DNA of 64,000 bases, from positions 1,178,001-1,242,000 of the forward strand of contig NZ_JBDNCH010000002.1 of assembly GCF_039769985.1 (NCBI RefSeq), in the 5' to 3' direction. The position numbers and the translations under genes are program-made. Origin of the DNA: Ponticoccus litoralis. Lineage in GTDB: Bacteria; Pseudomonadota; Alphaproteobacteria; Rhodobacterales; Rhodobacteraceae. Below the pieces are notes generated by a model that was not told the origin of the DNA, made no database searches, and was given only the letters and a program-made list of their open reading frames with translations. Positions 34,755 to 44,580 of the stretch are shown here, piece by piece (the stretch's first letter is position 1; the number at the start of each line of letters is the position of its first letter).

Positions 34755-37700
34755 TCGCGCTCTTTCGGCCCCTTGCTTTCGCACTGACCCTGCTTGGCGC
34801 GGCGGGGATGGCCACGGCGCAGGACGCGGCGCCGCTGGTCTCGGGCTGGACGCCGACGCCGGGGTTCTTCACGCCGGTCGAAGGGGATGGCCCGCCGTCG
34901 GGGTTCTTCGGCGATATCGGGCAGGAGATCGCCGCGCGCAGCGGGATCGACATCGCCTTCCGCAAGCTGCCGGACGTCATCTCGATCATCGAACAACAGG
35001 CCAGCGGCGAGGCGCAGATCCTGCCCGGCGCCGCCCGGATCCCGGCCCCGGCGGACAGCAACGTCTTCTCGGCGCCGCTGGCGGAAAGCGAGGTGCATCT
35101 GTTTGTCCGCGCCGACGCCCCGCCCGAACGCACCCGCGACAGCTTTGACGGCCTCAGCCTTGGCGTGGTGGACCGCACCGCGGGCGCCGACATGGCGCAG
35201 GGCATCGGCACGGATAACACCGTCATCGCCTATCCCGACTTCGGCGCCGCGCTGGGGGCGCTGCTGTTCGGTCAGATCGACGGGCTTGTGGCGGTCTATC
35301 CCGGTGTGATGGGCGTGTTGCGCGCCAACGGGCTGGAAGCCGAGGTGCGCCGCCTTGGCCCTGCCCTTGCAACGACCCGCCACGTGGTCGCCCTGCACGA
35401 CTCCCGCGCCGATCTCATGCCGCGCGTGCAAGAGGCGCTGGACGCGATGGAGGCGGACGGCACGCTGGCGGGGCTGCGCCGGAAGTGGGCCATGGACGTG
35501 CCCGCGCCGCCGCCGCAGGTCTACGTGGTCGGGGTGCCGGACTTTCCGCCCTACCAGATGCAGGCGGAGAACGGGCGCTTCACCGGCTTCGGCGTCGAGG
35601 TGCTGCGCGATCTGGCGGATCGCGCCGGGATGCCGCTGCGCTTCGTCCCGATCACCAACGAGCAATTTGCCGAAGGGCCGCGCAGCGGGCAGATCGACCT
35701 GATCTCTCTGGTCGGCTTCAGCGACGACCGGCGCAACCGGATGGATTTCACGCTGCCGCTCGATCTGTACCGCTTTCTCGGTCTTCGAGCGGCGCGGCGG
35801 GCCCCGCGTCCTTGCCGAGGGCGAAAAGGCCACGCTCGAGGCTCTGGACGGGCTGCGTGTCGGCATCGAGGGCTCGACCGTGGTGCGCGCGCTGATCCCC
35901 GAGGCGGCGGGGCTGGATCTTGTGACGTTCGACGGTCAGGAGGCCCTGTTTGGCGCGCTTGTCGACAACCAGATCGACGTCGCGCTGTACCTGACGACGA
36001 CCGGCACGCGCGCGCTGAGCGATCTTGGCCTTGACGGCCGGATCACCCTGCGCCAGCCGCCGCTGCTGACCTCGGAAGGCGGCATCGCGCTGCGCTTCGG
36101 CCTTGCCGGCACACGCGAACGGCTGAATGCGGTGATCCCCGGCTACCTCAGTTCGCCGCGCTACGAGGCCCTGCGCCGGGAATGGTACGGCGCGCCGCAG
36201 TTCTGGACGCCCGAGCGCATCCGCACGTACCGGATATGCCATCGCCGCGCTCGCCGTTCTGTCGGCCCTGTCCATCGCCCTGGTCAGCCTGCGCGGACGG
36301 CGGCAGGCCGAGGCGCTGAACCGGCAGATCGCCATGGCCCATACCCGCATGGGCGCGATCCTCGACGCCACGCGCGGCGCCGTGCTGGGGCTGGCGCGCG
36401 GCGGCGAGATCCTTGTGGCCAACCCCAGCGCGCAGGAGATGCTGGCCCTTGGTCCGGGCGACCTGCCGAAACCCTGGCCCGACGCGGTGACCTTTCTGGA
36501 CCGCGAGGACCTTGCGCCGCTGGAAGCCTCGCACGATCCCATGCAGCGCGCCCTGGCCGGACAGATCCTGAAGGGCGAAGTGGCGCTGCTGCAGGTGCCG
36601 GGGGCGCGGTCGAAGCGCTATGTCCGCGTCTCCAGCGCGCCGGTGGGGGCGGGCGATCCCGGGGGCCTGCATTCGGTGCTGATCCTCGACGACGTGTCCG
36701 AGCAGGAGGCCAACCGCCAGCAACTGGAGCGCGCCACGCGGCTGGACGCGCTGGGGCAGCTGACCGGCGGCGTCGCGCATGACTTCAACAACCTGCTGGC
36801 AACGATCGAATACGCGGTACAGCTTGCCGCGCCCGAGGCCTCGCCGCGCGCGCAGGGCTTTCTGGATACCGCGCTGCAGACGATCCACCGCGGCGCGGCG
36901 CTGACCAAGCGGCTTCTGGCCTTTGCCAAGCAGCAGCCGGGGCTTGCGCGGTCCTACCCCGTCGAAACCGTGCTGCAGGACTTCGAGGCGCTGTCGCGGC
37001 CCTCGATCGAGAAGAGCATCGCGCTGGAGTTCACGGTCGACGAGCCGGACCTTTACGTGCACTGCGATGCGCTGCAACTGGGCAACGCGCTGCTGAACCT
37101 CGTGCTGAACAGCCGCGACGCGATCCTGCGCAGCGGCACCGGCGACCGGATCACCGTTCTGGCCCGCGCCGCGCTGCACAGCAAGGCCGCGCCGCTGGCG
37201 CCTGTGGAATCCGCCCGCGTCGTCACCACCGAGGGGCTGAAGGCCGAGGGCGCGGTCACCGAGACCGGCAAGGTCTATCGCTACGTCGAGTTCTCGGTCA
37301 GCGACAACGGGCCCGGCATGACCGACGAGGTCAAGCGGCGCGCCGTCGACCCCTTCTTCACCACGCGCGAAAGCAACTCTGGCACCGGGCTGGGCCTGTC
37401 CATGGTCTACGGCTTCGTGCAGCAGTCGAACGGGGAACTGCGGATCTATTCCGAGGTCGACAAGGGCACCAGCGTGCGCATCCTTCTGCCGCGTGGCACG
37501 GCAGAGGGCGGCGGGCGCGAGAAGCCGGTGCCGATGGACGACCCCGAAGAGGGGCGCGGCGAAACCCTGCTGGTCGTCGAGGACGACGAGGGCCTGCTGC
37601 GGATGATCCGCGACATGCTGGAACAGATGAACTACCGGGTGATCTCTGCCGCCTCGGGCAACGAGGCCATCGCGATCATTGACGAAGGCGTGCCCTTCGA

Positions 37701-37929
37701 CCTGATGCTGAGCGACGTGGTCATGCCCGGCCGCATCGGCGGCTTCGAACTGGCCCGGCACCTGCGCGACAGCCGCCCAGACATGCCCATCGTCTACATG
37801 TCGGGCTACACCGGCATCGCGCGCTCGGAAATGGGCGAGGTTCCCGCCCCGCTGGTGCAGAAGCCCTGCCCGCGCCGGGTTCTGGCCGAAGTCCTGCGCC
37901 GCCAGCTGGACAGCGCCGGGACGCAATAG
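34751..37929 (+). CDS. Hybrid sensor histidine kinase with double SBP_bac_3 periplasmic sensor, two frameshifts
   Basis: About 1058 residues after two one-base corrections. Signal peptide (1-24), two successive solute-binding family 3 domains (about 28-240 and 255-490), a membrane helix (AIAALAVLSALSIALVSL), a PAS-like region, HisKA with LTGGVAHDFNNLLA, HATPase with LLNLVLNSRDAI, VSDNGPGM and GTGLGLSMVYGF, and a receiver with VVEDDEG, LMLSDVVMP and a lysine in LVQKPCP. The breaks are at GTACCG 35767-35772 and GTACCG 36228-36233; deleting the A restores LDLSAFSVFERRGG and RTSGYAIAAL. The SBP domains suggest it senses a small polar ligand such as an amino or organic acid. Confidence 0.82.
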
Positions 37930-38062
37930 CCGAACGGCCCCACCCGCCTGCGGGACAGCGGGCCGCATGGCACAGGCCGCCCCCGAGGCACCGGAGTTTT
38001 CTCCGCAGCGGTCCCGACGCACGGGACAGCGCGCGGGACGCGACCGGCCCCGCCCCGCCGGA

Positions 38063-40589
38063 TCAGGGCGCGCGTTGCAGGGTAATCGTCAGCCCCTGAA
38101 GGATCTTTTCCTTGATGAAATAGGGCGTGATCCGCATCTCTGTCTTCTCGCCCTTCAACTGGAAGACCTCGCTGCGGCTTTTCTGCCGCGTCAGCACATC
38201 GTGGCAGATGTCCACCAGCGCCGGGAAGGGCGTTTCGGGCAGGAAGACCTGGCTGATGTGGCCCAGATGCGCGCCGCGCTCTGTCAGGGAAAACAGTTCG
38301 ATGGCGTTCTGCGAGGCGCTCTTGATGTTGAGCGAGGTGTCCAGCACCAGAAGCGGCAGCGGCAGCGCCACCTGGATCGCGTTCTTCTCGGCCACCAGAC
38401 GGTTCAGCTCGTCCGAGTTGATCAGCAGCTCCTCGTTGACGGTGATCAGTTCCTCGTTGGTGGACTGCAACTCCTCGTTCGAGGTCTCCAGTTCCTCATT
38501 CGTGGACTGAAGCTCTTCGTTGGTGGACTGCAGCTCCTCGTTGGTGGATTGCAGTTCCTCGTTCGAGGTCTGCAACTCCTCCATGGTGATCTGAAGCGCC
38601 TCGCGCGAGATCCGCCAGCTCGTTCTCGACATGGGTGAGGTAGCTCGACGCCTCCTCGCTGCCCCGGTCCAGTTCGGTGCTGCCGTCGACCATCGTCGTG
38701 TCGATGGACAGAAGCGCCAGCCGCCCGTGGTTGCCCGGGTCGATGTTCAGCGGATAGGCCCGCAGCCGCACCCGGTTGAAATCCGGCCCCTTGACGTCGC
38801 GCCACAGCCCGTCGCGCGGGCGCCCGTGCTTCAGGCACAGCGGGATCAGGCTGCTGGCATCGGCGGCCAGTTCCGCCTTCAGCACCATGGTGTTCAGCCG
38901 CCCCCTCAGGTCGTCGGTAACCCGCGTGAAGGGGCTGATGTCGCCGAAGATGCGGATGATGTCCTTGTGCACGTTCACCAGCACCCCCTGAGGCGCCACG
39001 GATTCCGCCAGCGCCTTGAAGGTATCCGTCTCCAGCACGTCGCTGCCGGCCCGCGCCTTGTCCGGGCGCTGGCGCACGCCGTCGGTGATCTTGGAATTGC
39101 CGAAGCGCACCAGCGCCTTGTGGTCGAAGGTCGTGTCCAGCCGCTTGCGGAACAGCCGGGCGCCGTCGCGGACGCGGTGGAAATAGGGCTCCATCGCGCC
39201 GATGCTTTCCGAGGCGCCAAGGAACAGGATCCCGCCCGGCCTCAGCGCATACAGCAGGCGCGACATGACCTTTTCCTGCAGGGGCGTGTCGAAGTAGATC
39301 ATCGTGTTGCGGAAGCTCACGAGATCGATGTCGCTGAACGGCGGGTCCTGAAAGACGTTGTGGCGCGAGAACAGCACCTGATTGCGGATCTCGGGTTTCA
39401 CCCGCAGCACATCGTCCGACAGGGTGAAATACTTCTGCTGCACCGCATCCGGGATGCCCGAAGAGGCCGCCGCCGGATAGGCCCCGTTGCGCCCGCGGGT
39501 CAGGGCGGAATCGTCAAGATCGGTGGCGAAGATCTGCACCGCCCGGTCGCGCGGCATGCCCCGCCGGTCCATCAGGTCGTTCAGCATGAAGGCAATGGAA
39601 TAGGCTTCCTCGCCGGTGGCGCAGCCCGGCACCCAGATGCGGAACGGGCGGTCCTTGACGCCCTCCACGTAGTCCGCCAGCTCTGCCTCCAGCGCGTCGA
39701 ACTGTTCGGGGTCGCGGTAGAACCGGGTGACCGAGATCAGCAGGTCGCGATAGAGCGCGTCCAGTTCCTCGGGGTTGTCGCGGCAGAACTCGACGTAGCG
39801 GGCGTATTCCTCGAACCCCAGCGCGATCAGGCGGCGCTGGATGCGGCGGCTGACGGTGTTTTCCTTGTAGTGGCGGAAATTGACCTTGGTCCGGGCCTGA
39901 AGCTGGTGGAACAGGTCGTCGTATTCCGTCGGCTGTTCGAGGATCGCCTGCAGGGCCGTGAAATCACGCGGGCGCGACAGGATATTGGACAGCTGCTCGC
40001 CCATCTGGCGCGGCGACAGCACAAGATCGACGCAGCCGGTTTCCACCGCCGAGGCGGGCATGGTGTCGTATTTCGAGGATTCCAGATCCTGCGCGATGGT
40101 GATGCCGCCGACCTCGCGGATCGCCTGCACGCCATAGCTGCCGTCGCTGCCGGTGCCCGACAGGACGATGCCCATGCTGCGCTCTCCATAGGTTTCGGCA
40201 ATCGAGGTGAACAGCCGGTCGGTACCGAGGGCTTGGGCTCTGCCGGGCGGCCAGAGGGCTGCTTGACCACCACCCGGTCGCCTTCGACCACCAGATCGGT
40301 CTTGGGCACCGGCACGTAGATCGTGTTCGCAACCAGCACTTCCTCGCGTTCCACCGCCTTCACGGCCAGCCGCGTCTCATGCGACAGAAGCGTCGGCAGC
40401 ACGCTGGCGTGATGCGGCGACATATGCTGCGCCAGCACGTAGACACAGGGCAGGTCGTTCGGCAGATGCCGCGCAAGCAGCGACACCGCCTCCAGCCCCC
40501 GGTACCGAGGCGGCAATCCCCACCACGGTCATTTCGCCCTCTACCCGGGTATCCGGAGTATCGGCTTGCTCGGCATCCGTCGCGGTCAT
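38063..40589 (-). CDS. CheB/CheR fusion protein with coiled coil and PAS domain, three frameshifts
   Basis: About 841 residues after correction. A CheB methylesterase-like domain (LAQHMSPHHASVLPTLL with active-site His, GIVLSGTGSDGSYGVQAIRE), CheR N- and C-terminal methyltransferase domains (FRHYKENTVSRRIQRRLIAL, WVPGCATGEEAYSIAFMLND, DIDLVSFRNTMIYFD), a heptad coiled coil and a C-terminal PAS domain ending ITLQRAP. Breaks: 40501-40508, 40219-40227 and 38605-38614. Such fusions usually continue into a histidine kinase; this one stops after PAS. No chemoreceptor or flagellar genes are near, so it probably serves a non-chemotaxis phosphorelay, perhaps with the hybrid kinase next door. Confidence 0.82.
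38445..38590 (-). repeat. Tandem 21-base repeats encoding NEELQST heptads in the CheB/CheR fusion
   Basis: About seven consecutive 21-base units, coding strand AACGAGGAGCTGCAGTCCAC(C) with variants, give NEELQST/NEELETS heptads of a parallel coiled coil between CheR and PAS. Copy number may be misassembled easily. Confidence 0.8.
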
Positions 40590-40924
40590 CCACCCTCACA
40601 CGCATTGGCTGCGATCTTAAGACATTCTTCACCAATATCGTTTACAGACAATTAACGACTGATGGAACGGTTGCCTGCGGTGCGCAGGGTCCTTCCCTTC
40701 TGGCAACAGGCATCGCACCCCGGGGGGCTTCGCGGCTCTGACCGGCGCCCTCCAGGCGCGGGCACCTGCCGGCGGGTGGGCTGCGCCGCAATCCCTGCGG
40801 CTTCGGGTGTTTTTCCGGGCACCTCTTGACATGTCACCGCGTTCGGGCTGCTCTCGGCGGCGCCCGGGCGGCGCTTTTCTTCCGCCCCGGCGCCTTACCG
40901 GACGCGACAGGAGGACGCCCCACC
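40590..40924. other. Divergent intergenic region CheB/CheR to aldolase
   Basis: 335 bases. The part next to the CheB/CheR start (40600-40665) is AT-rich for this genome (ACGCATTGGCTGCGATCTTA onwards) and likely holds its promoter. I cannot assign -35/-10 boxes with confidence. Confidence 0.4.
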
Positions 40925-41689
40925 ATGGATTTGCCCGTCAACCGCTTCAAGGCCGCCCTGAAGGAGGGTCGCCGCCAGATCGGTGTCTGGAACACCATCC
41001 CAGACCCCTCGGTCGTGGAACTGCTGGCGGGCTGCGGCTACGACTGGCTCTTGATCGACACCGAACATTCCCCGGCAACCGACGTGATGACCCTGCCGCT
41101 GATGCAGGCGGCGGCCCCCTACCCGGTCACGCAGATCCTGCGCCCCGGCTGGAACGATCCGGTCGAGATCAAGCGCCTGCTCGACAGCGGCGCCCAGACG
41201 GTGCTCGTGCCCTACGTGCAGACCGCCGAAGAGGCCGCGAAGGCCGTGGCGGCCTGCCATTACCCGCCCAAGGGGATGCGCGGCGTCTCGGGCCTGACCC
41301 GGGCCAGCCGCTACGGCGCCATCGCCGATTACGGCCCCCGCGCCGGAGAAGAGATCTGCGTGCTGGTTCAGGTCGAAACCGTTGCGGCGCTGGACCAGAT
41401 CGAGGAGATCGCGGCGGTCGACGGTGTCGACGGCATCTTTGTCGGACCCGCCGACCTTGCGGCCTCCATGGACCTGATGGGCCAGACCGCGCACCCGAAG
41501 GTGCTCGAGGCCGTCACCGGCGCGATCCGCCGCATCCGCGCCGCGGGCAAACCCGCGGGCGTGCTCTCGGCCAGCGACGCCTTCCTGCGCCCCTGCGAAG
41601 AGGCCGGCGCGGTCTTCATCGCGGTGGACATCGACGTGGCCATGCTGCGCCGCGCCGCCGTCGCCCGGCGCGAGGACTGGCGCGACTGA
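40925..41689 (+). CDS. HpcH/HpaI-family aldolase
   Basis: 254 residues, class II pyruvate aldolase barrel: IGVWNTIPDPSVVELLAGCG, WLLIDTEHSPATD, VLVPYVQTAEEAAKAV, VLVQVETVAALDQI (metal-binding Glu) and GIFVGPADLAASM (metal-binding Asp). Relatives cleave 4-hydroxy-2-oxoheptanedioate, 2-keto-3-deoxyrhamnonate or related hydroxy-oxo acids to pyruvate and an aldehyde. Start ATG 40925 has AGGAGG seven bases before. It could act with the gal genes downstream on oxo-acids; the substrate is open. Confidence 0.88.
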   Translation: MDLPVNRFKAALKEGRRQIGVWNTIPDPSVVELLAGCGYDWLLIDTEHSPATDVMTLPLMQAAAPYPVTQILRPGWNDPVEIKRLLDSGAQTVLVPYVQTAEEAAKAVAACHYPPKGMRGVSGLTRASRYGAIADYGPRAGEEICVLVQVETVAALDQIEEIAAVDGVDGIFVGPADLAASMDLMGQTAHPKVLEAVTGAIRRIRAAGKPAGVLSASDAFLRPCEEAGAVFIAVDIDVAMLRRAAVARREDWRD

Positions 41690-41812
41690 GCCTGCCGCCG
41701 GGGCGCCGCGCCGCAGGTCGCACGCGCCCCGCGGACGCTCCGCCCCCACAGGGCAAGACCAGGCAGACACACGCCCTTCCTTGAGCATCTGCCCCCCTTT
41801 GCGCATCGCCCC

Positions 41813-41863
41813 CTTCTTTGGTCCGAAAATACCTCGGAGAGCGCGAGAGGCAGCGCCTCTCGC
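41813..41863. repeat. Interspersed hairpin element E3, between converging genes
   Basis: Head CTTCTTTGGTCCGAAAATAC followed by a perfect 9-base hairpin, arms GCGAGAGGC (41843-41851) and GCCTCTCGC (41855-41863) with AGC loop. A second small hairpin ACCTTC-GAA-GAAGGT follows at 41864-41878. Same head as E1 and E2. Here it lies where a terminator for both aldolase and transaldolase is expected. Confidence 0.65.
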
Positions 41864-41899
41864 ACCTTCGAAGAAGGTCCCCATGCGCCGAGGGCGACC

Positions 41900-42843
41900 T
41901 CAGCCCATCCGCTCGGAGACCAGCGCCTCCAGCTTCTTGTGATCGGCGTCGAAGTTGCGGATGCCCTCCGCCAGCTTCTCGGTCGCCATGGCGTCGGCGT
42001 TCATCTCCCAGCGGAAGGTCGCCTCGTCCATCTCGACCTTCGGCGCCCCGCTTGCCTTCTCCGGCGACAGCACGCGCGGCAGGTCGCCCGTGTCCTTCGC
42101 CAGCTCGTCCAGCAGCTTCGGCGAGATCGTCAGGTTGTCGCAGCCCGCCAGCGCCTTGATCTGGTCGATATTGCGGAAAGAGGCCCCCATGACCACCGTC
42201 CCGATACCGTTCGACTTGTAGTAGTCGTAGATCCGGCGCACCGACTTCACGCCCGGATCCTCGTCCGGCGCATAGCTGTCGACACCTTCGGCCTTCTTGT
42301 ACCAGTCGGTGATCCGGCCCACGAAGGGCGAGATCAGGTAGGCGCCCGCATCGGCACAGGCCACCGCCTGCGCCATGCTGAAAAGCAGCGTCAGGTTGCA
42401 GTCGATGCCGTCCTTCTGCAGGATCTCGGCGGCGCGGATGCCCTCCAGGTCGAGGCGAGCTTGATCAGGATGCGGTCCTTCTCGATGCCGCGCGCCTTGT
42501 AATCGGCAATGATGGCCCGGGCACGGGCGACAGAGGCCTCGGTGTCGAAGGACAGCCGCGCGTCCACCTCGGTGGAGACGCGTCCCGGCACCAGCGTCGT
42601 CAGCTCGGCGCCCACGGCGACGGTCAGGGTATCCACTACCTCGGCGGCGGATTTGCCCGCCTTGCGGCCCGCCTCGATCTCGCGCGCGATCAGCGCCTCC
42701 GAGGCCGGATCCTTGATGGCGTTCAGCACCAGCGAGGGGTTGGTGGTGCAGTCCACGGGCTGCCGGGTCTTCACCGCCGCCACCTCTCCGGTGTCGGCAA
42801 CGACGGTGGTCATCTGGCGCAACTGATCGAGAACATTGGTCAT
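41900..42843 (-). CDS. tal: Transaldolase, frameshifted near 42455
   Basis: TalB-type, 314 residues when one G is restored. MTNVLDQLRQMTTVVADTGE, CTTNPSLVLNAIKDP, then RILIKLASTW, after which TGGGAG is written TGGAG and the frame slips; the continuation EGIRAAEILQKDGIDCNLTL, LLFSMAQAVACADAGAYLIS and VGRITDWYKK is complete. The Schiff-base lysine is in LIKLAST. Pentose phosphate pathway enzyme. Confidence 0.9.
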
Positions 42844-42930
42844 GGCAACAGTCCTTCGCTGGGGCATGGGTCTTCGGGGAATCTGGCCCTTGCCTGACAG
42901 GAAAGCGCCGATTGGTCAATGTCATGCTGT

Positions 42931-43003
42931 TAGCGATAACTTTCCCCAGCGTCAGCCGCTCGCAGGCCGCGCATAGACTGATCAGTGACTATAGCCATAA
43001 CTT
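42931..43003. promoter_or_regulatory. Repeated AT-rich sites TAGCGATAACTT / TAGCCATAACTT upstream of galB
   Basis: The 12-mers at 42931-42942 and 42992-43003 differ at one base and lie 61 bases apart in the divergent tal-galB gap. Each contains a dyad: GTTA-GCGA-TAAC around the first and CATAA-C-TTATG around the second. This is the form of LysR-type boxes; the LysR gene at 46606 is a candidate regulator. Confidence 0.45.
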
Positions 43004-43084
43004 ATGAGCGGCGGATGGTTTTCTAATTGAACCGCCGCCCGCCACCATGAGACATATAGCCCAGACTTACCGAGGAGCTCCCCC

Positions 43085-43816
43085 ATGTCCGCACCCAAGA
43101 CGGCGCTTGTCCTGTCCGCCCATGCCGCCGATTTCGTCTGGCGCTGCGGGGGCGCCATCGCGCTGCACGCCGAAATGGGCTACGAGGTCACCGTGGCCTG
43201 CATGTCCTTCGGCGAACGCGGCGAAAGCGCCCGGCTGTGGAAAGAGGGCAAGACGCTGGACGAGGTCAAGGCGATCCGCCGGGCCGAGGCCGAGGCCGCC
43301 GCAGAGGCGCTTGGCGTGCACCGGCTGGAATGCTTCGACCTTGGCGACTACCCGCTGGAACTGGACCGCGACGACAAGGGCAGACTGGTCGACCTGATCC
43401 GGCAGGTGCAGCCCGCCTTCATGCTCAGCCATTCGAAATACGACCCCTACAACACCGACCACATGTACATGACGCAGGTGGCTTTGGAATGCCGGATGAT
43501 CGCGCAGGCCTGGGGCCATAACCCGGGCGAGACGGTGCTGGGCGCGCCGCAGCTCTATCTGTTCGAGCCGCACCAGACCGAGCAGATGGGCTGGAAGCCC
43601 GACACCTTCCTCGACATCACGCCGGTCTGGGAGAAGAAGCGCGCGGCGATGGAGGCGATGAACGGGCAGGTCCACCTGTGGGACTACTATACCCGCGTGG
43701 CCCAGCAGCGCGCCAACCACTTCAAGCGCAACTCGGGCGGCATGTCCGGCGGACGCGATTGCAAATATGCCGAGGGCTTCGAGTCCGTCTTCCCGCGCAC
43801 CGTCGACGCCTTGTAA
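43085..43816 (+). CDS. galB: PIG-L family 4-oxalomesaconate hydratase (GalB-like)
   Basis: 243 residues, PIG-L/LmbE deacetylase fold. The N-terminal zinc motif usually AHPDD is AHAADFVWRCGG here, as in GalB-type hydratases that have lost the acetylhydrolase pattern; LSHSKYDPYNTDH carries another expected metal ligand. GalB hydrates 4-oxalomesaconate to 4-carboxy-4-hydroxy-2-oxoadipate. The assignment rests on similarity and on galC and galD directly downstream. Confidence 0.82.
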   Translation: MSAPKTALVLSAHAADFVWRCGGAIALHAEMGYEVTVACMSFGERGESARLWKEGKTLDEVKAIRRAEAEAAAEALGVHRLECFDLGDYPLELDRDDKGRLVDLIRQVQPAFMLSHSKYDPYNTDHMYMTQVALECRMIAQAWGHNPGETVLGAPQLYLFEPHQTEQMGWKPDTFLDITPVWEKKRAAMEAMNGQVHLWDYYTRVAQQRANHFKRNSGGMSGGRDCKYAEGFESVFPRTVDAL

Positions 43817-43820
43817 GCCG

Positions 43821-43864
43821 CAAGGGCCTTCGAAGGCCCTTGCAAGCGGTTTCCAAACCGCTTG
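43821..43864. repeat. Two abutting 22-base palindromes between galB and galC
   Basis: The first (43821-43842) has arms CAAGGGCCTTC/GAAGGCCCTTG, a perfect palindrome; the second (43843-43864) has arms CAAGCGGTTT/AAACCGCTTG with CC between. They start 4 bases after the galB stop. Either could form a stable RNA hairpin or a DNA cruciform. Confidence 0.75.
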
Positions 43865-43895
43865 CCCCCGCCAGCCACAGCGCGAAGGAACCGCC

Positions 43896-44567
43896 ATGCA
43901 TATCGTCAGACAGACCATCGACCGCGCCGACCCCGCCGTCATCGAGGCCCTCGGCCGCGCCGGGGTGGCCACGGTCCACGAGGCGCAGGGCCGCATCGGC
44001 TGCCTCGCCAGCCATATGCGCCCGATCTACGCGGGCGCGCAGGTGGCGGGCTCCGCCGTCACGATCTCGGCGCCCCCGGGCGACAACTGGATGGTCCACG
44101 TCGCCATCGAGCAGCTGCAAGAGGGCGACATCCTCGTGCTGGCCCCCACCTCGCCCTGCGACAACGGCTATTTCGGCGACCTGCTGGCCACCTCGGCCAT
44201 GGCGCGCGGCTGCCGGGGTCTGGTGATTGACGCGGGCGTGCGCGACGTGCGCGACCTGACAGCCATGGGCTTTCCCGTCTGGTCCGGGGCCGTCAGCGCA
44301 CAGGGCACCGTCAAGGAGACACCCGGCTCGGTCAACGTGCCGGTGGTCTGCGGCGGTCAGGCGATCGAGGCGGGCGACGTGATCGTCGCCGATGACGACG
44401 GGGTCTGCGTGGTCCGCCGCTCCGATGCCGCCGAGGTACTGAGGAAGGCCGAGGCCCGCCTTGCCGCCGAGGACGCCAAGCGCGCGCGGCTGGCCGCCGG
44501 AGAGCTGGGCCTCGACATCTACGACATGCGCGGACGGCTGGCCTCGAAGGGCCTGAAATACGTCTGA
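43896..44567 (+). CDS. galC: 4-carboxy-4-hydroxy-2-oxoadipate aldolase / oxaloacetate decarboxylase
   Basis: 223 residues, RraA-like class II aldolase (LigK/GalC). GRAGVATVHEAQGRIGCLAS, DILVLAPTSPCDNGYFGDLL, the metal/substrate block LVIDAGVRDVRDL and VIVADDDGVCVV. It cleaves the hydroxy-oxoadipate to pyruvate and oxaloacetate. ATG 43896 follows GAAGGAA; longer open sequence upstream crosses the palindromes and is not coding. Confidence 0.9.
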   Translation: MHIVRQTIDRADPAVIEALGRAGVATVHEAQGRIGCLASHMRPIYAGAQVAGSAVTISAPPGDNWMVHVAIEQLQEGDILVLAPTSPCDNGYFGDLLATSAMARGCRGLVIDAGVRDVRDLTAMGFPVWSGAVSAQGTVKETPGSVNVPVVCGGQAIEAGDVIVADDDGVCVVRRSDAAEVLRKAEARLAAEDAKRARLAAGELGLDIYDMRGRLASKGLKYV

Positions 44568-44580
44568 ACCGGAGGGTGAC

